Counted from the stretch's first letter, positions 34,577 through 46,704 are shown. The stretch: DNA of 64,000 nt from Adiantum capillus-veneris (GCA_014529385.2 CM043969.1:74508676-74572675), one strand, 5' to 3'. The notes: generated by a model from the letters alone, not told the origin. Numbers and translations: made by a program.

Positions 34577-36849
34577 GATTATGCCTGAATCATTATGGTT
34601 TATTTGCCGTTGTCATGGAGTCTTGATTCATTGTTTTGTAATTTTCTTGATCTAAGTTAAATGATGGCCTAATCTTGGCAGATCTGGGCTATTCTTACGA
34701 TACATAAGTGCAACAACAAAGGGGCTAATTTTCTACTTTATCATGCCAAAAATTCACAAAGAAAATCTCCTTGTTTTCCAAGAATGATTCTCAAAAAATA
34801 TAGTCATAGCTAAAAAATCTTTGAGATAGTTCGGCTAAGGTTTCTATTGATACACCACAATTTTTGAGGTCTAAAGGTTTCCTATGGTGGAGGAGAGTTT
34901 TCTCGCAATTGGTTGTGTAGTTTGAGCCTCTCTGATGAGATCAACCCTGTGGGAAAATCATAGGCCACCAACTCCAAAGTGCTAGGTAGGTGGGCATAGC
35001 CTTACTTGGGGATGCATTCCAAATAGTTGGAACGAAGAACGAGGGACATGGCTTGTAGGGTATTCTTGTTTCCACAAGAGGGGTTCAAAATAAATAGTGC
35101 TTAGATGAGGGGAACATAAGGACAATGGGGATGGGAAGCTTAACATGTGGGTGGGCAAGGGTGTTTAGGAGGTTGAGACTCTTTTTTAAATGTGTGGGTC
35201 GCCTAAGGTAGCAACATCAAGTGGATGTTGGATTGGCTACGTAAGCTTCATTTGACATTGCTTCATGTTCGAATCATTCATCGACCTTTTATAGGGATGA
35301 GAGAGACCTTAGATGAGTCCCAACTTTAGCATTGGATGTAGGGATGGGATTTGGAGGAGATATCGCATGAGTGAATGCATATAATATCATATGACCTAGT
35401 AGGTGGAACCAGCTGAAAATAAACCCCCTAAGTTTACCTTGTTGATAGATTGGCTTTGTTGTAATGGCATGTCCAAGTGGCACGATGTGCCCCTTTCTAC
35501 GAGATGAATTTCAGTCTTTGTGCACCAAATTTTGCTTTTGAGTAATTAAAAAGTTCCTAAATAGAATGTCGTTAGTATCTCCCTTAGGTCCATAAATGGC
35601 TCAAGTGGGATTTCTTAGAATAAGTTTATGCGACTCTCTTTAAATTAAGAGAGATGATTTACCCAAATGAGCTTATAGACACAAAACTAGTTTGTATTTA
35701 CACAATCAGAGAGGTAAGACTCACGTAGGATGCTACGGACTTAATTAATTAAGTGGAATGTATTTTTCTCTATTTTGAATACCTTTGTAGTGACTAGAAA
35801 CATCAAATCGCTAGGTCTTGTGCAATTTCTTTGATACATGTGATTGAAAATGCGGTCATCGTAGCTTAACAAAATGTAGTGACACTTTTAATAGTGAACA
35901 TTGCAAATTTTTTGAGATCTCATTGTTTTTCTATTCTATAATTCAATCTCTTTGCATTAGGAATCTTGGCAAATATTTATTCTAAATGCCTACTATTTGA
36001 TTGCTTGTGAGATGAATAACCCTAAACTTATTGAAGCAAGAATAGATTATCGCATATATACTATGCACATAATTATATCTAATTAAGGAATTTTTGATGT
36101 GTAGGGCATTATCAACTCTTGATTCCTCAATCCATTGGTAAGATCTATTTTCCTTTTGTTTTTTACAAAATTATTTTTTCAGTGTGTTCAAAAATCCAAT
36201 GCACTCTTTACGTGCATAAGTTGAGTTTCCTGGCTATTGAGATAGAATATCAATAAGGAGAAATGGTTGATAAATCGTCTACTTTTCACTAGAAAATCAT
36301 GTTGAGGTTATTCTTGTTGAATTATTTATAAGTGACAAGGGTTTTGACATATGTACTGGGTATCGAAGTACAAATGATAGATATTTAAAATTACAAGTGG
36401 TAAGGGATTCTGTTTTAGTTCACATTGGATCAATCAAGAGTGAGAGAGGGTGCAAGACATAAGAACAACAAGGAGAGATGGATGCAGCACTAGCACTCCG
36501 TGCAACAAAGATATCAACTCCTTATTTACTCATTGTGGATAAAAAGCTGGTTCAAATTGTGCGGACAACAAGAAGGAAAAGACCTAAGGGACGTGGTGTT
36601 AGCTCATTTGAGGGAAAAAGGAGCCTCAATTCTTTGGATACACAAGATCATGAGCGGCCTCCACCCTTGGGAGAGAGAGTGTCTAGACACTTTCTCAGTG
36701 CATGATACATACGATCATTGATCTCTTGATTTGTTGATAGCCATACCTCAATTGATTTGCTATTGCCTTGCTCATATAAAGGCTTGAGTTTGTGCTACAC
36801 CTCTGGACAATTTAAAGGAATCCTAAGGTTAGTATTGCTAGTGTAAGGA
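34577..36849. other. no gene seen
   Basis: AT-rich interval between repeat copies A and B. A frame at 36478-36705 starts at ATG but shows no motif and no support. Confidence 0.35.
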
Positions 36850-37410
36850 TTAGGTTAAGGTGGATAAGTGTTAGTGGCATTCATGGATAGTTATTATAAT
36901 GGACTCAATTACCAACAAGATGTAGACTCAATGTGTATGCAATAGTTACTGGCATTCATGGGCAGTTTGTATAACGGATTCAATTACCAACAAGACGTAG
37001 ACTCAATGTGTATGCAATAGTAGACAACAATGCAATAGAAACATGATGAGTAACGTACATGGTGCTTTAATTGTAGCCCAAGGCTAGGCTTCCAAAAGCA
37101 TAGAAATCATGGACCTTCTTTAATGCAATCTTCATGGGTCATGGAAATGCATGCATGTATGTCTCTTGGGAGTGTATGGCCATTATGTCATGGAGAGAGA
37201 GGGTATTCCCATAGTACTCCATGGCTAGGAAAATCCCAAAAATCTCCCCCTTGAACTAGTCATGGATATTCTAAGTTGATTCATCTAGGGTTTGGGATGG
37301 CTACATTGATACCTCATAGGTGGTTCAATTTGATTCATTACTCTATGGTTCGCAAAGCTGGCCATTTAGTCATGCTTAGGTTCAATTCTAGAGTATATCA
37401 CAATCATAGA
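36850..37410 (-). repeat. dispersed LTR-like repeat, copy B
   Basis: Contains an internal tandem duplication of about 74 bp (36874-37020; GGCATTCATGG to GTGTATGCAATAG twice). It shares CATGGCTAGG..AATCCCA with copy C. It is followed by ATCTCCCCCTTGAAC, a polypurine tract on the minus strand. Confidence 0.55.
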
Positions 37411-38918
37411 ACGGGTAAAAGTTAAGCTGCTTCATGTGTCATAATCGTCTTCTTCATGCTTGATTCCGTGACTTTTTTTAAGTTTTTGTTGTGTCGCGCT
37501 CACTCTTCTTCATTTATGCCAATGTCTTGGTTTTCATGTCTTCATTCAGTTCATCTTCATGAAATAGAATGAGGCTCATGCTTCTTGTGCAAATGATGCA
37601 AATTGTGAGAGATTTTATGTAGGTATGCAATGGGGGTTCTTACCAATAGGGATAGTATCCTCTGGTAAGAGGGATAGTATCCTCTATGGCAATGTCTACC
37701 CAAAAGTTTACAAAAGAACTTTATTCAAAATTTGAAAAGGAAATGAGGCCTTGCTATGGTGGGCCCCTCCCCCTTAATTTGAGCTTAGGGCAAGGTTTTA
37801 CCCCAAACCCAAAGTCAATTAAGGCCTTCATAGAGCTTTTAACAACATACTCTTCAAATTTGCAAAATTAAAAGTTAGCTTAAATTTGCAAGGGGGGGTA
37901 TTTTTTCAAAGTTGTGGAAACGACCACTAAAGCCAAAAGCTCTTGTCCTTACTTTGATATGGTGCAGTGTGGTGAATATGATAGGAGAGCTAAGTGGTGA
38001 TGAGCACGAGTTATAAGTGGTGATCATGATGTCATGGCGTGTAGAGCAACCATGGTGTGCACGGGCCAACAATCAAGACTTGACCTTGGCAGGGGATGAA
38101 GATGGTGCAAGAGAAGGCAGTGCAGGAGATGAAGGCGAATTTCTATAGGCACAATGAGAGCGGGCTTGAGAACATTAGGCAGCATTGATGGTGTGGCTTG
38201 AGGCTCACGGCATAGGAGGAATAATGGGTTGTTGATGGGATATGGTTTTATGCGAGGGTCAAGAACCATTTCCTAGAAGTGATTTTTTGTGATGCAGACA
38301 ACTTGCCAACGTTCTGCAAGCTCGCGATGCTGACTTCCTTGGCGTTTTGCACCTCCCACGATGGTATGTTCGAAAGTGCAACCAAATGCAGTAGATCAAA
38401 GAGTAGGTGAGAGGGGTATAGTAGGGTACAACAATTGAGTGGGGAGTACGTGAGCTTGCGAGTTCCCAAGGGTAGAGCTCAATAGCTTTTGGTTGGTGGC
38501 AAGGGGCAGTCAAGAATGGGATTGCAAGGAAAATGGCTCAAAAGAGAATGAGCTTACAAGGGCTCATGTATGGTGATCGTGGGAGTTGATACGAGGATTG
38601 AAGCCGAGAGGGATAGGCTTGACACTTCCCGTTTACCTTCTATTGTGATGTGTTCCCTTTAATGGGGCCTCAACTCCAACATTAGTGCAAGTTGACTTTG
38701 ATGCTTCATCTTTTTATTAAAAAACGGCCCCAAAACATTAAAGTTTTATGCCCTTTGAGGTTTGGGAAAGCTAGGGAGAGAAAGGAAAAAATACTTATCA
38801 CCTAACCTAAATGCAACTAATTATGAAAAAGATAAAATGTTGGGCAACCAAATTCTCATACAATTGAAGATGATACCTAGGATCAAGAGATTAGACTAGG
38901 AGGTGCTGGCCTTCTTGA
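37411..38918. other. no gene seen; possibly interior of a decayed LTR element
   Basis: The interval lies between a polypurine-like tract (37241-37249, minus) and a primer-binding-site-like sequence (38919-38931, minus). No gag or pol motif was found in it. A minus-strand element with copy C as upstream LTR and copy B as downstream LTR would explain the layout, but the LTR edges do not align fully. Confidence 0.3.
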
Positions 38919-38931
38919 GGCTCTGATACCA
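38919..38931 (-). other. primer-binding-site-like sequence
   Basis: TGGTATCAGAGCC on the minus strand, matching the tRNA-Met-type site of plant LTR elements. The expected LTR would lie at higher coordinates; repeat copy C is there at 39549-39795. Confidence 0.5.
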
Positions 38932-39548
38932 CATCTAAGTAAGAATGGATTTAGCTCGTTGTGCCTCCTCGATGCTTTTGGATGCAATTTTTGACCCTCG
39001 CCTTGTCTTCTCTACGTGTAGTCGTACCGGGACAGCTCTTTGTTCGCATCAATTTTGCATGTAACGGTGTGCAGATTCAATTTTGGTCATCTTCAAAATT
39101 CTTGTCAGTCATTTTTTAAGCTTTAGAGTGCTCCAATTGGAGTTGTGCTCTTCAAGTTAGGACTATTTCTCTGTAGGGTTATGGCTATGGCAGCCAGCTA
39201 GCGGCAAATTGTGTGCAAACAGATTGGGAGGGCATGTATCTATGAATTGTGGATTTGATGTTGGAGTTGTGGGTTTTTTATGTTCAATTGTGAAAGGGGA
39301 GGTCCTTGTCTTCACATGCATTGGTCGGCGTGTGCTGTAAATCCGTGCTTTGGTAGGGGTTTTCTCTTATGTGCTATGGTCCTTTGGGTTGGCGCGTGCT
39401 TGTAAATTCTTTACGGAGCAGAGGCCTTTTGGTTGGGGTATACTAAGAGTGGTTTTGGTATACGTTTTGGTGCTGAGGTTGAAGTTTTAATGCTCTTGGA
39501 CTGTAAAGCTATACAGGTGTCCCACTTTTTCTTTTGCCCAACAATGGA

Positions 39549-39795
39549 AAGGTGTTAATGGCATTCATGAGCAATTAGCATAATGGATTCACTTACTATC
39601 AAGACATAGGCTCAATGTGTATAAAATAGTGGACAACAATGCATTAGATACATAATGAATAATGTACATGGTGCTTTTATGTAGTCTTCATGGGTCATGT
39701 AAATGCATGCATGTATGCCTCATGAGACTATATGGCCATCATTTCATAGAGAGAGAGGTATTCCCATAGCTCTCCATGGCTAGGCCAATCCCAAC
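39549..39795 (-). repeat. dispersed LTR-like repeat, copy C
   Basis: Shares GGCATTCATG, AACAATGCATTAGA, GTACATGGTGCTTTTAT, ATGCATGCATGTATG and CATGGCTAGG with copies A and B. It lacks the central block seen in A and B. Confidence 0.55.
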
Positions 39796-41010
39796 GCTAG
39801 TGATGGGTAGTTAGCCATGCCCAACAAGTGTAATGACCCAACAACTTTCCTGCATGTGAAGGTCAATGTTCCTCTAAAAATATATATAGGGTGTAAAGTC
39901 TAGATGTCAACACTCAATAGTGTTATAGCAACCACTTCAAGGAGAGACATTTCGTTAAAAGATGGGAAAGATTCTCATATGTATCAATCCTAACATGTTG
40001 GATGTGCTTGTCCTCAAGAACTTCATGAATCTTTCTTTGCACGAGACATCAAAATTTGTGCAAATTGGATAGTACTCTTATATATCACAATGCAAAATTG
40101 GAGCATCAATAGTGATGCCTAATTCCGCAATAAGTGATAAACAAGCTATATTTCTTCCTTGCTAGGCGTTGAATTTCATCCTTGCTAAGCTTTTATTTTC
40201 TCCCTTGCTAGCCTTTAACGTTGCAACATAATCTTTTTGATAAATTTAGTAACACAATCTTATAATTGAGATTTTTAACAAGATGCAACACCAATGAATG
40301 TAAAGACATAGCCCAAAGTACACATTGCATTTTTCACATTCCTTGCATATGTGTAACCAATTTACCCTACTAGCATCTTTGTCTCAAAAGAAAATAAACA
40401 TCTTCTATATGTAACATTCAAGTATTTCATGAGCGATAGCATTGTATTTTCCTCCCGATGCTTCTTGCCAATTTTAAACATAAATTTATTTGCAACACCC
40501 ATTAAAAAAGTAATATTTGGATGTGTAGCAATTATCAATTGTAGATGTAGTATAAGAAACCTTGGCCATTTTAATCCTTTTCTCGACAAATTTGGGACAA
40601 TCATGTGGGCTTTGTTTCCCATATCAACATTAATTCTCTTATCCATATCAATATCTTACATGTTGAGACATCAAACTCGACTCATGGTACACTTGGATGA
40701 TCTCTCACCTATATGCATCACTAGTACAAAGTAGCGGATATGAGGATCGTTGTCATTAGTACTATAGTTGGATGTCACCGACATGTTCTGCCTATCAACA
40801 GTGAAAGCCTCTGATTCTTTTGCAAGCTCACTTACTACCGGTTTCGTATTTATATTTTTCTAATATGTTTTATAAACCTTATCCTCATTTTGTGTAGTAA
40901 AGAAAGTTGTATCTCCATCTTCATTGTGTGCTCTCTAAGTTGTGTGTGTGCGTGCTTGCAAGACTAAAGCTTTCTCCTTCTCGATCATCGTGCAACATTT
41001 GCTCGCGCGT
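39796..41010. other. no gene seen
   Basis: AT-rich DNA. Overlapping frames of about 100 codons at 40362-40734 on both strands show no motif. Confidence 0.35.
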
Positions 41011-41026
41011 GCACACACACACACAC

Positions 41027-41074
<48 letters not shown>
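41011..41074 (+). repeat. compound (CA)n(GA)n microsatellite
   Basis: About 17 bp of CA followed by about 45 bp of GA. Confidence 0.95.
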
Positions 41075-41079
<5 letters not shown>

Positions 41080-41689
41080 TTGATCCATGTGGAGGGTGAT
41101 GTGAAAATGGACAAATCATTCAAAATGATACTAGGGAGACCTTTATTCAAAGTTCCAGTTATCATGCATTTTCAAAAAATGGTAAGATGGCTCCCCCATA
41201 GGCCCAATAATGGTGGTGTTAAAGGGCCTTTCAACCAAACGACAACTCTCCATAACGTACTCGTTGCCAAAAAGGCCCACTTGCAAGATTACGAGAGAGT
41301 ATCGTGATTGTTTCGTTAAGGGGGTGTGGTGTCTCAACCACCTCCTACATCAAGCTTTCACCATTATACCTAGCTCCATCTGGTTGCAACGGCTTTAATC
41401 TAGTTTTGTAGGTGGCGACGTTGCATTACGATGACCTTGGACCGGCTACAAATAGCGGCTATGCGATTTTGAAGCACCCTTCAATGCATTGCCTAAAAGT
41501 AATGGGCCCTCCTAGGTCGTGGGCCTATGGGGAGCCCTCTTAGACCCATGTCTGGCTCACTCTTAAAGGCATACAGAATTTAGGAGACCACTAATTAGTG
41601 ATACCGCACAAATGCTTGGCTAAGAATTCCCTATTTCAAATAATGGGCGAATGACATGTTTTCTTGGCATTGAAGTGATCATTGACCCG

Positions 41690-42209
41690 CATGGGCCATC
41701 CTCTTCACTAATTGACACCTCCTTGGGAGGTGGGATCAACGGATCACGATTGCCAGTTGATCGTGACCGTTGGATTGCCTAGGGAATGCAAAAGATTTCG
41801 ACGTTTTCGGATCCCGGGCTTGAACTCGTTCCGTCTGTCCCCCTTGGAATCGGCTCTAACCGCTAAGCTATCATGCACTCGTTGAAAGGTGTGTGTATGT
41901 GTGTAAAGTTTATACATCACGTTGTGGCGGATAAGTTTACACCTAGCTCACACTTAGTTCACACCAAATTTGGTGTGGTGTGCAACTCTCTCAAGTTCAC
42001 ACCAAGCTGACACTTAGCTCACCTCAAGTTCACACTGAGTTAACACCAAATTTTGTGTGGTGCACATACCTCCCGAGTTCACTCTTAGCTCACACCTAGT
42101 TCAAAAAACGATCGGACGGCTCTGATTGCACCCGCCTCATGACGCCTAATGTGGACCATTGATCCCACCTCCCTATGGGTGTGTCAATTAGTGACGAGGG
42201 TGGGCCATG
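41690..42209. mobile_element. foldback (inverted-repeat) element, about 520 bp
   Basis: The left arm CATGGGCCATCCTCTTCACT continues through AATTGACAC and GGAGGTGGGATCAA. The complement of the right arm reads CATGGCCCACCCTCGTCACT and continues the same way, giving about 55 bp of good pairing with weaker pairing beyond. The centre holds two ~80-bp direct repeats with GTTCACACCAA and ACACCAAATTT motifs (41940-42100). A tRNA-like sequence lies inside the left half. No target duplication was identified. Confidence 0.65.
41810..41885 (-). ncRNA. tRNA-like sequence with A and B boxes (possible SINE head)
   Basis: On the minus strand TAGCTTAGCGGTTAGAGC resembles a pol III A box and, about 43 bases later, GAGTTCAAGCCC resembles a B box. 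It does not fold into an obvious complete tRNA cloverleaf by eye, so a tRNA-derived SINE head or tRNA relic fits better than a working tRNA gene. Confidence 0.35.
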
Positions 42210-43578
42210 GCTTGCAGTGGGTCAAGCTAATATGGACAACTACTCAAGCATATATCAAAAGGCATTGCTAGCCCAGCTCACAAAATTCACACCCTTGCCT
42301 AGGTAGAGCATTACTCTTGCTCCTAAATTTTGATCCTTTCTAGGTTTTCCTAAGCACGTTTTTGTGGGCACTTAAGAAAAGCGCATACCAAACTTTGTGC
42401 AACTTGCAGTACTCAATGGAGAACTATTGTCTTACCGATCTTTATGCTCCTATGCGCCTTTGTACTTCCTTAGCTAAACGGATGCTGCTTGGGCATCTTT
42501 GGCTACACCATTTGGCCTCCTAACTTAGAGAATTGCGGGCATACACACCCGATAACTGCTACTTGCATTTGCCAAAGTTGTTCTCTCTATCTCTAATAGC
42601 ATTAAGAGGAGGCTAACTAAATATTCTCCTTGGAAGCATATTTATGATATGGCCTCAGCGTTTATAAGGCGGCCTCCTCTCCGATCCATAAACAACAAGA
42701 ATATCCTCTAGCTATAGCCTGATGTCAATAAATAGCATAATATAGGCATTTCTAGGCTTCTGTATATAGCATGAGTAGGTGTGCTCAATTTTGGCCGAGA
42801 ATACATTTTATTGTGAATTTTGTCCGTACCAAGAAAAAAATGTTTGATTATTCGTGAGTGCAAAGAATGTGCATGATTAGGATCGGTGTTGTGTATTCGC
42901 ACCATGCAAATACCGTCTTTCTAACCAAAGTGAAAAAGCGCACATTTAAAACTCTCCCGGTTTCCAGGTCAAATTTGAAGGATCCACTAGATTTTACACA
43001 AACTTGTGAAGCCTACCGTTCTCTAGCCACAAATTTAACCGACTAAATGCAGGTTTCTAGCAAACATTGCCACTTTCTAACTGCAAAATGGCAACAAATT
43101 AAAAGATCCTCAATGCCAGTTTTTAGCAAACATTGCCACTTTCTATCTGCAAAATGGCAACAGATCCAATTGTAGGGTACCCCAATTGTAGTGTAACAAA
43201 AAAACACGGCCAATTACGATGGGAGAATGATATTATGGAGGTGGCTTTGGATCCTTTTCACCCTTTGTGGAAACCATATTTGAGAAGGAACAGTGTACAT
43301 AAATTTTAACGTAGCAACTAAAAATCTTGAAATTAGCGAAAATTTGAGGCAGCCAGGTTTTGGATAAAATGAACCTACCTTATGCCGATCAGCCCTGAAT
43401 TATTTACGATTGTTCCTCTCTCTTCGCCCGTTTCATGTCCCCTGTGGCTGCATGGGTGATTTCATGTATAAATAAGAGGGAGATCCAATCTTCTTTCCTT
43501 GTTTTGCTGGTAAAGCCTAGATGTTTGCAAAAGATGTTGCAAAAGGGTAACATTAGTTGGAATTGTGCAGGTGCAAAT
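42210..43578 (+). promoter_or_regulatory. upstream region of the kinase-like gene
   Basis: No gene was recognised. A 44-bp block with AGCAAACATTGCCACTTTCT and CTGCAAAATGGCAACA occurs twice (43053-43096 and 43119-43162). A possible leader intron (AAAAG|GGTAAC near 43547 and TTGTGCAG|GT at 43570) lies just before the preferred ATG. Confidence 0.35.
43053..43162 (+). repeat. 44-bp duplication upstream of the kinase-like gene
   Basis: Two near-identical copies with starts 66 bp apart. They lie about 420-530 bp before the preferred start codon. A regulatory role is possible but not shown. Confidence 0.8.
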
Positions 43579-45099
43579 ATGGCTGGCGTACTTTGGGATC
43601 GCACAAGCTACTATCTCAACTCCTTAAAATCAACAGCGCAGCAGGGGCTGCCGCGCCTCTCTGATCTATCCCGTATTTTGAAAGAGCCTCCACCCCGCGA
43701 TCTACGATTTCCAATTCGCACAGATGTATTTATGGATCTGCCTGATGGTATACGGGACAACTTTTTTGTTCCATCGAGCGAAGTAGATTGCCGGGAGATC
43801 ATCTATGAAATGGTTTCTCCGTTGATCAGGAGGACGAGTATAAGCGGCACTGTGGGAAAGGAATTCCTAGTTGCTCTGTGGGACGATTGCATTAACCGTA
43901 TTGTGAAGGCTTTCTGTGCAGAAGAGCTAGAGTTGATTCGTTGTGAGATAGGCAGTGGCTCTCAATATGATGAAGAAAGGGTGAATATGTGTGGCGTGGT
44001 GCGTGATTTGTGCCTGTGGAGAGGAGAAGAACGAGGTGGAGCTTGTGTGAGTAATAGCAGCAGCAGCAGCAGCAGCTCATGCGCAATATTGCAGGGGGAC
44101 GATCCTGCGATGTCTCTGGTGAACAAGCTACTGTGGACTTATGGTGATCTTCCCTACATACTGGCTTATCATGCAGTGGGCATGACGGTGACATTTTGTG
44201 CACTGAGCAAGGGCGAGGCTGATAAAGTGGTGTGCACAAATTTGATGAGCATTGGGCTGTCCAACCCAAGGGAGAGGATGAATGCCATGACTCCGTGCTG
44301 GCATGTGGCTCAGCTGCTGTCAGTGCTGGCGGACACATGTGCTGGGATGCGCAATGTGTACAGTGACTACAGCAGGGTGCAAAGCAGCAGCTGCAAGGTG
44401 GTAGAGGTGATGATGTCCCATGTGCGCAAGGTGTATCCGAGCAGGAGGCGATGGGCAGCAGTGAAGAGCATGTACGAGGTGCTGGCAGAGCAGCGTATTC
44501 CCTTTGCGGAACGGCTGGTGAGATGGGATGAGATGAGGCTGTCATTGGACTTCAAGCCACGAGGGGAGCCCATCAAGCCCGCCTCCGTCGAGGGGCTGTT
44601 GCAGGCGCTCAAATGCGTCTGCACGGCACTGGTGGCACTGCACAATATCTCCCTCATGCACCGCGACGTGCGGTGGGAGAATGTAATGAAGCGGCGGGAC
44701 ATCCAGGAGGAGGAGCAGTGGTTCCTCATCGACTTTGAGGATGCCACCTTCGTCGAGGAGGGCGCCTCTGCATCCGCCTCTTCACCAGCGCCTGCTCCCG
44801 ATCAGCCGCCCTTCCACCCCAATTATTTCCCGCACCGTCTCTCCCTCTCCCCCACACGTCATGCGCCTGAGATGAGCCGCGCAGGAGGCATCGGCCATGG
44901 CCTCAAGGTGGATGTGTGGGGCCTGGGCTACCTCATCCACACCTGCGCTCTCCCAGACCTCCCCCCTCACCTCCACGATCTGCAGCTCCGTTTTATGGAC
45001 CCTGATCCAAACTTGCGCCCCTCCATCGATGACTGTCTCTACCTTCTCGTCCAGCTGCAATCCTCCCTCTCTCTTCATTACCACCACCACCATCATTGA
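43579..45099 (+). CDS. atypical protein-kinase-like protein, single exon
   Basis: About 506 residues from the ATG at 43579 (A at -3, G at +4). An upstream in-frame ATG at 43435 has a poor context and would add 48 residues. The C-terminal half has kinase C-lobe landmarks: HRDVRWENV (catalytic loop, residues 361-369), LIDFEDA (DFG position reads DFE, near 383), HAPEM (APE motif, near 428), KVDVWGLGYLI (subdomain IX) and DPDPNLRPS (subdomain XI Arg). The N-terminal half has no clear glycine loop or VAIK lysine, so the N-lobe is divergent; FKPRGEPIKP resembles the hinge region of similar atypical kinases. A poly-Ser tract (about residues 158-166) and a His-rich C-terminus (HYHHHHH) are low-complexity. 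Catalytic Asp and Asn are kept, so activity is possible. Substrate and pathway are unknown. Confidence 0.75.
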   Translation: MAGVLWDRTSYYLNSLKSTAQQGLPRLSDLSRILKEPPPRDLRFPIRTDVFMDLPDGIRDNFFVPSSEVDCREIIYEMVSPLIRRTSISGTVGKEFLVALWDDCINRIVKAFCAEELELIRCEIGSGSQYDEERVNMCGVVRDLCLWRGEERGGACVSNSSSSSSSSCAILQGDDPAMSLVNKLLWTYGDLPYILAYHAVGMTVTFCALSKGEADKVVCTNLMSIGLSNPRERMNAMTPCWHVAQLLSVLADTCAGMRNVYSDYSRVQSSSCKVVEVMMSHVRKVYPSRRRWAAVKSMYEVLAEQRIPFAERLVRWDEMRLSLDFKPRGEPIKPASVEGLLQALKCVCTALVALHNISLMHRDVRWENVMKRRDIQEEEQWFLIDFEDATFVEEGASASASSPAPAPDQPPFHPNYFPHRLSLSPTRHAPEMSRAGGIGHGLKVDVWGLGYLIHTCALPDLPPHLHDLQLRFMDPDPNLRPSIDDCLYLLVQLQSSLSLHYHHHHH

Positions 45100-45522
45100 A
45101 CCACTTCTCTGTAACACGCCACCACTCACACGTGACCATCACCAGAACTGAAGTCTGAAACCCTATTCTTTTTGGACTTTTGAGAATGGAAATTTAAATG
45201 GGATTTGTCAGACCCCAACTTTTTGGACTGCAGCGTCAAAGTTCAGCAGCCTATCATCGCCAATACATACCATTAATGTATTTTTAACCGGCTAAAATTG
45301 CAAAATCCTCTCTAGATTCCGAGTTTGCTTGCAAGAAAAACGATAAGATTTTTACACGCTCTAGTGTAAACTCGTGCGATGCTGTGGCTAAAGAAAAGCA
45401 TGGCCTCTACTATGGAAATACGACCTCCCTTTCAAAGCTCAAAATTAGGATTTTGTTTTGGTGTAATGCTAGTAGCATCAGCATGGCAAGGAAGGAGGAC
45501 CTTTCAACCATTTAATTATAAC

Positions 45523-45557
<35 letters not shown>

Positions 45558-46700
45558 ACACACACACCACCACCACCAAAAAAGAAAAAAAGAAAAAAGG
45601 AATAAAAAAACTCCATCTATTCATCCAAATTCCTATGTCTTTTGGCTTCAAAATTGGAAATGCAAGTGGTCTTGAAATCTTGCTACATATTGCTTGCTTG
45701 CATCTCTACCTCTTTGTTGCAACAACCAAGATAGTGTAATAGTACACATCATCACAAAATTTCTAGCTAAGCCGTTAACCGAGAATTTTAGCATGGTGTA
45801 AGACGTAATGATATGTAGTCCTAATGTTATGACTCATCAACTTAATTGTTCAAAATTCACGTGGCCATGTCTCGACTACTCTCTTGCTTGCTTACATCTA
45901 TCAATATTAGTGTACATTATATCGTCGCCTAATCTATAGTAGAGATGCCGTCCTCTCCTTCACCTACCTTCGAATGCCAATACTACCAGCCTTGATGGAC
46001 TGAACTAATGAGGTCAATATGGATAAGATGGTGAAGGCCCATAGATGCCAATGTAAGCTTCTCGTGCCAAAGGGAGGAGTTGTTTTGATGTGATCAAGGA
46101 TATGAGTGCTTGAAAGTCTAATTAGCCTTTTCATTTTCGACATTGGAAATGCAATGGCACCTTGGCTTATGTAGCTCTTTGTTGCTTGCTTGCAGCTGTC
46201 TCTGTGTCTTGACCAAGATATACTAACAATAGACATCATCACCTAATGTAGTCATAATGGTTAACCTCCTCTTGGTCTAACTTTGGTTGACAACGCCCTA
46301 ATATTAAAGGCTAAAACACTCACACAATTCGGGAGAATTGGTTGGAAAAATCTCAAAAAAAGATTTGTCCCTAGGTGGGTCTTTCAAAGTCGTTGGGCAA
46401 AAAGATTTTTCCAAGCACTATTGAAGCTATCAACGTTAACATTAGATATCTAAATACGTAAGAGAAGATACATTGGCAAATATATCATCACCTAACCTAC
46501 AATAGGGCATACAAGTCTTAGCAACATGCTTTTCTCGACATAGCAAAGACAAAAATAGAGGTCTATTGGTGTATTAAAGCGCCATTGGCACCTTGGAACT
46601 TGATATTAACAGAAACAAATTTATAATTTGTCGAGTTAGATGTATATGTGTTACATGCATCGACATGCTATATTAAAAGAGACGCGCAGTAGAGAATGTA
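45100..46700. other. no gene seen; weak degenerate repeats
   Basis: Starts with the 3' flank of the kinase-like gene. A loose pattern of TTGCTTGC... then ACATCATCACCTAA recurs near 45690, 45890, 46190 and 46470, suggesting an old tandem repeat. No coding motif is seen. Confidence 0.4.
45524..45555 (+). repeat. 32-bp poly(C) tract
   Basis: An uninterrupted run of 32 C, followed by AAACACACACACCACCACC. G-quadruplex or i-motif formation is likely for such a run. Length may be affected by sequencing error. Confidence 0.9.
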
Positions 46701-46702
46701 AT

Positions 46703-46704
<2 letters not shown>

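Noticed and set aside
41810-41885. Functional tRNA gene
   Set aside because: A and B boxes can be seen, but no complete cloverleaf with a convincing anticodon arm; recorded only as tRNA-like.
43892-44747. Minus-strand frames of 217 and 126 codons opposite the kinase-like gene
   Set aside because: They are biased shadows (Cys/Ser/His-rich) of a plus-strand gene with clear kinase motifs.
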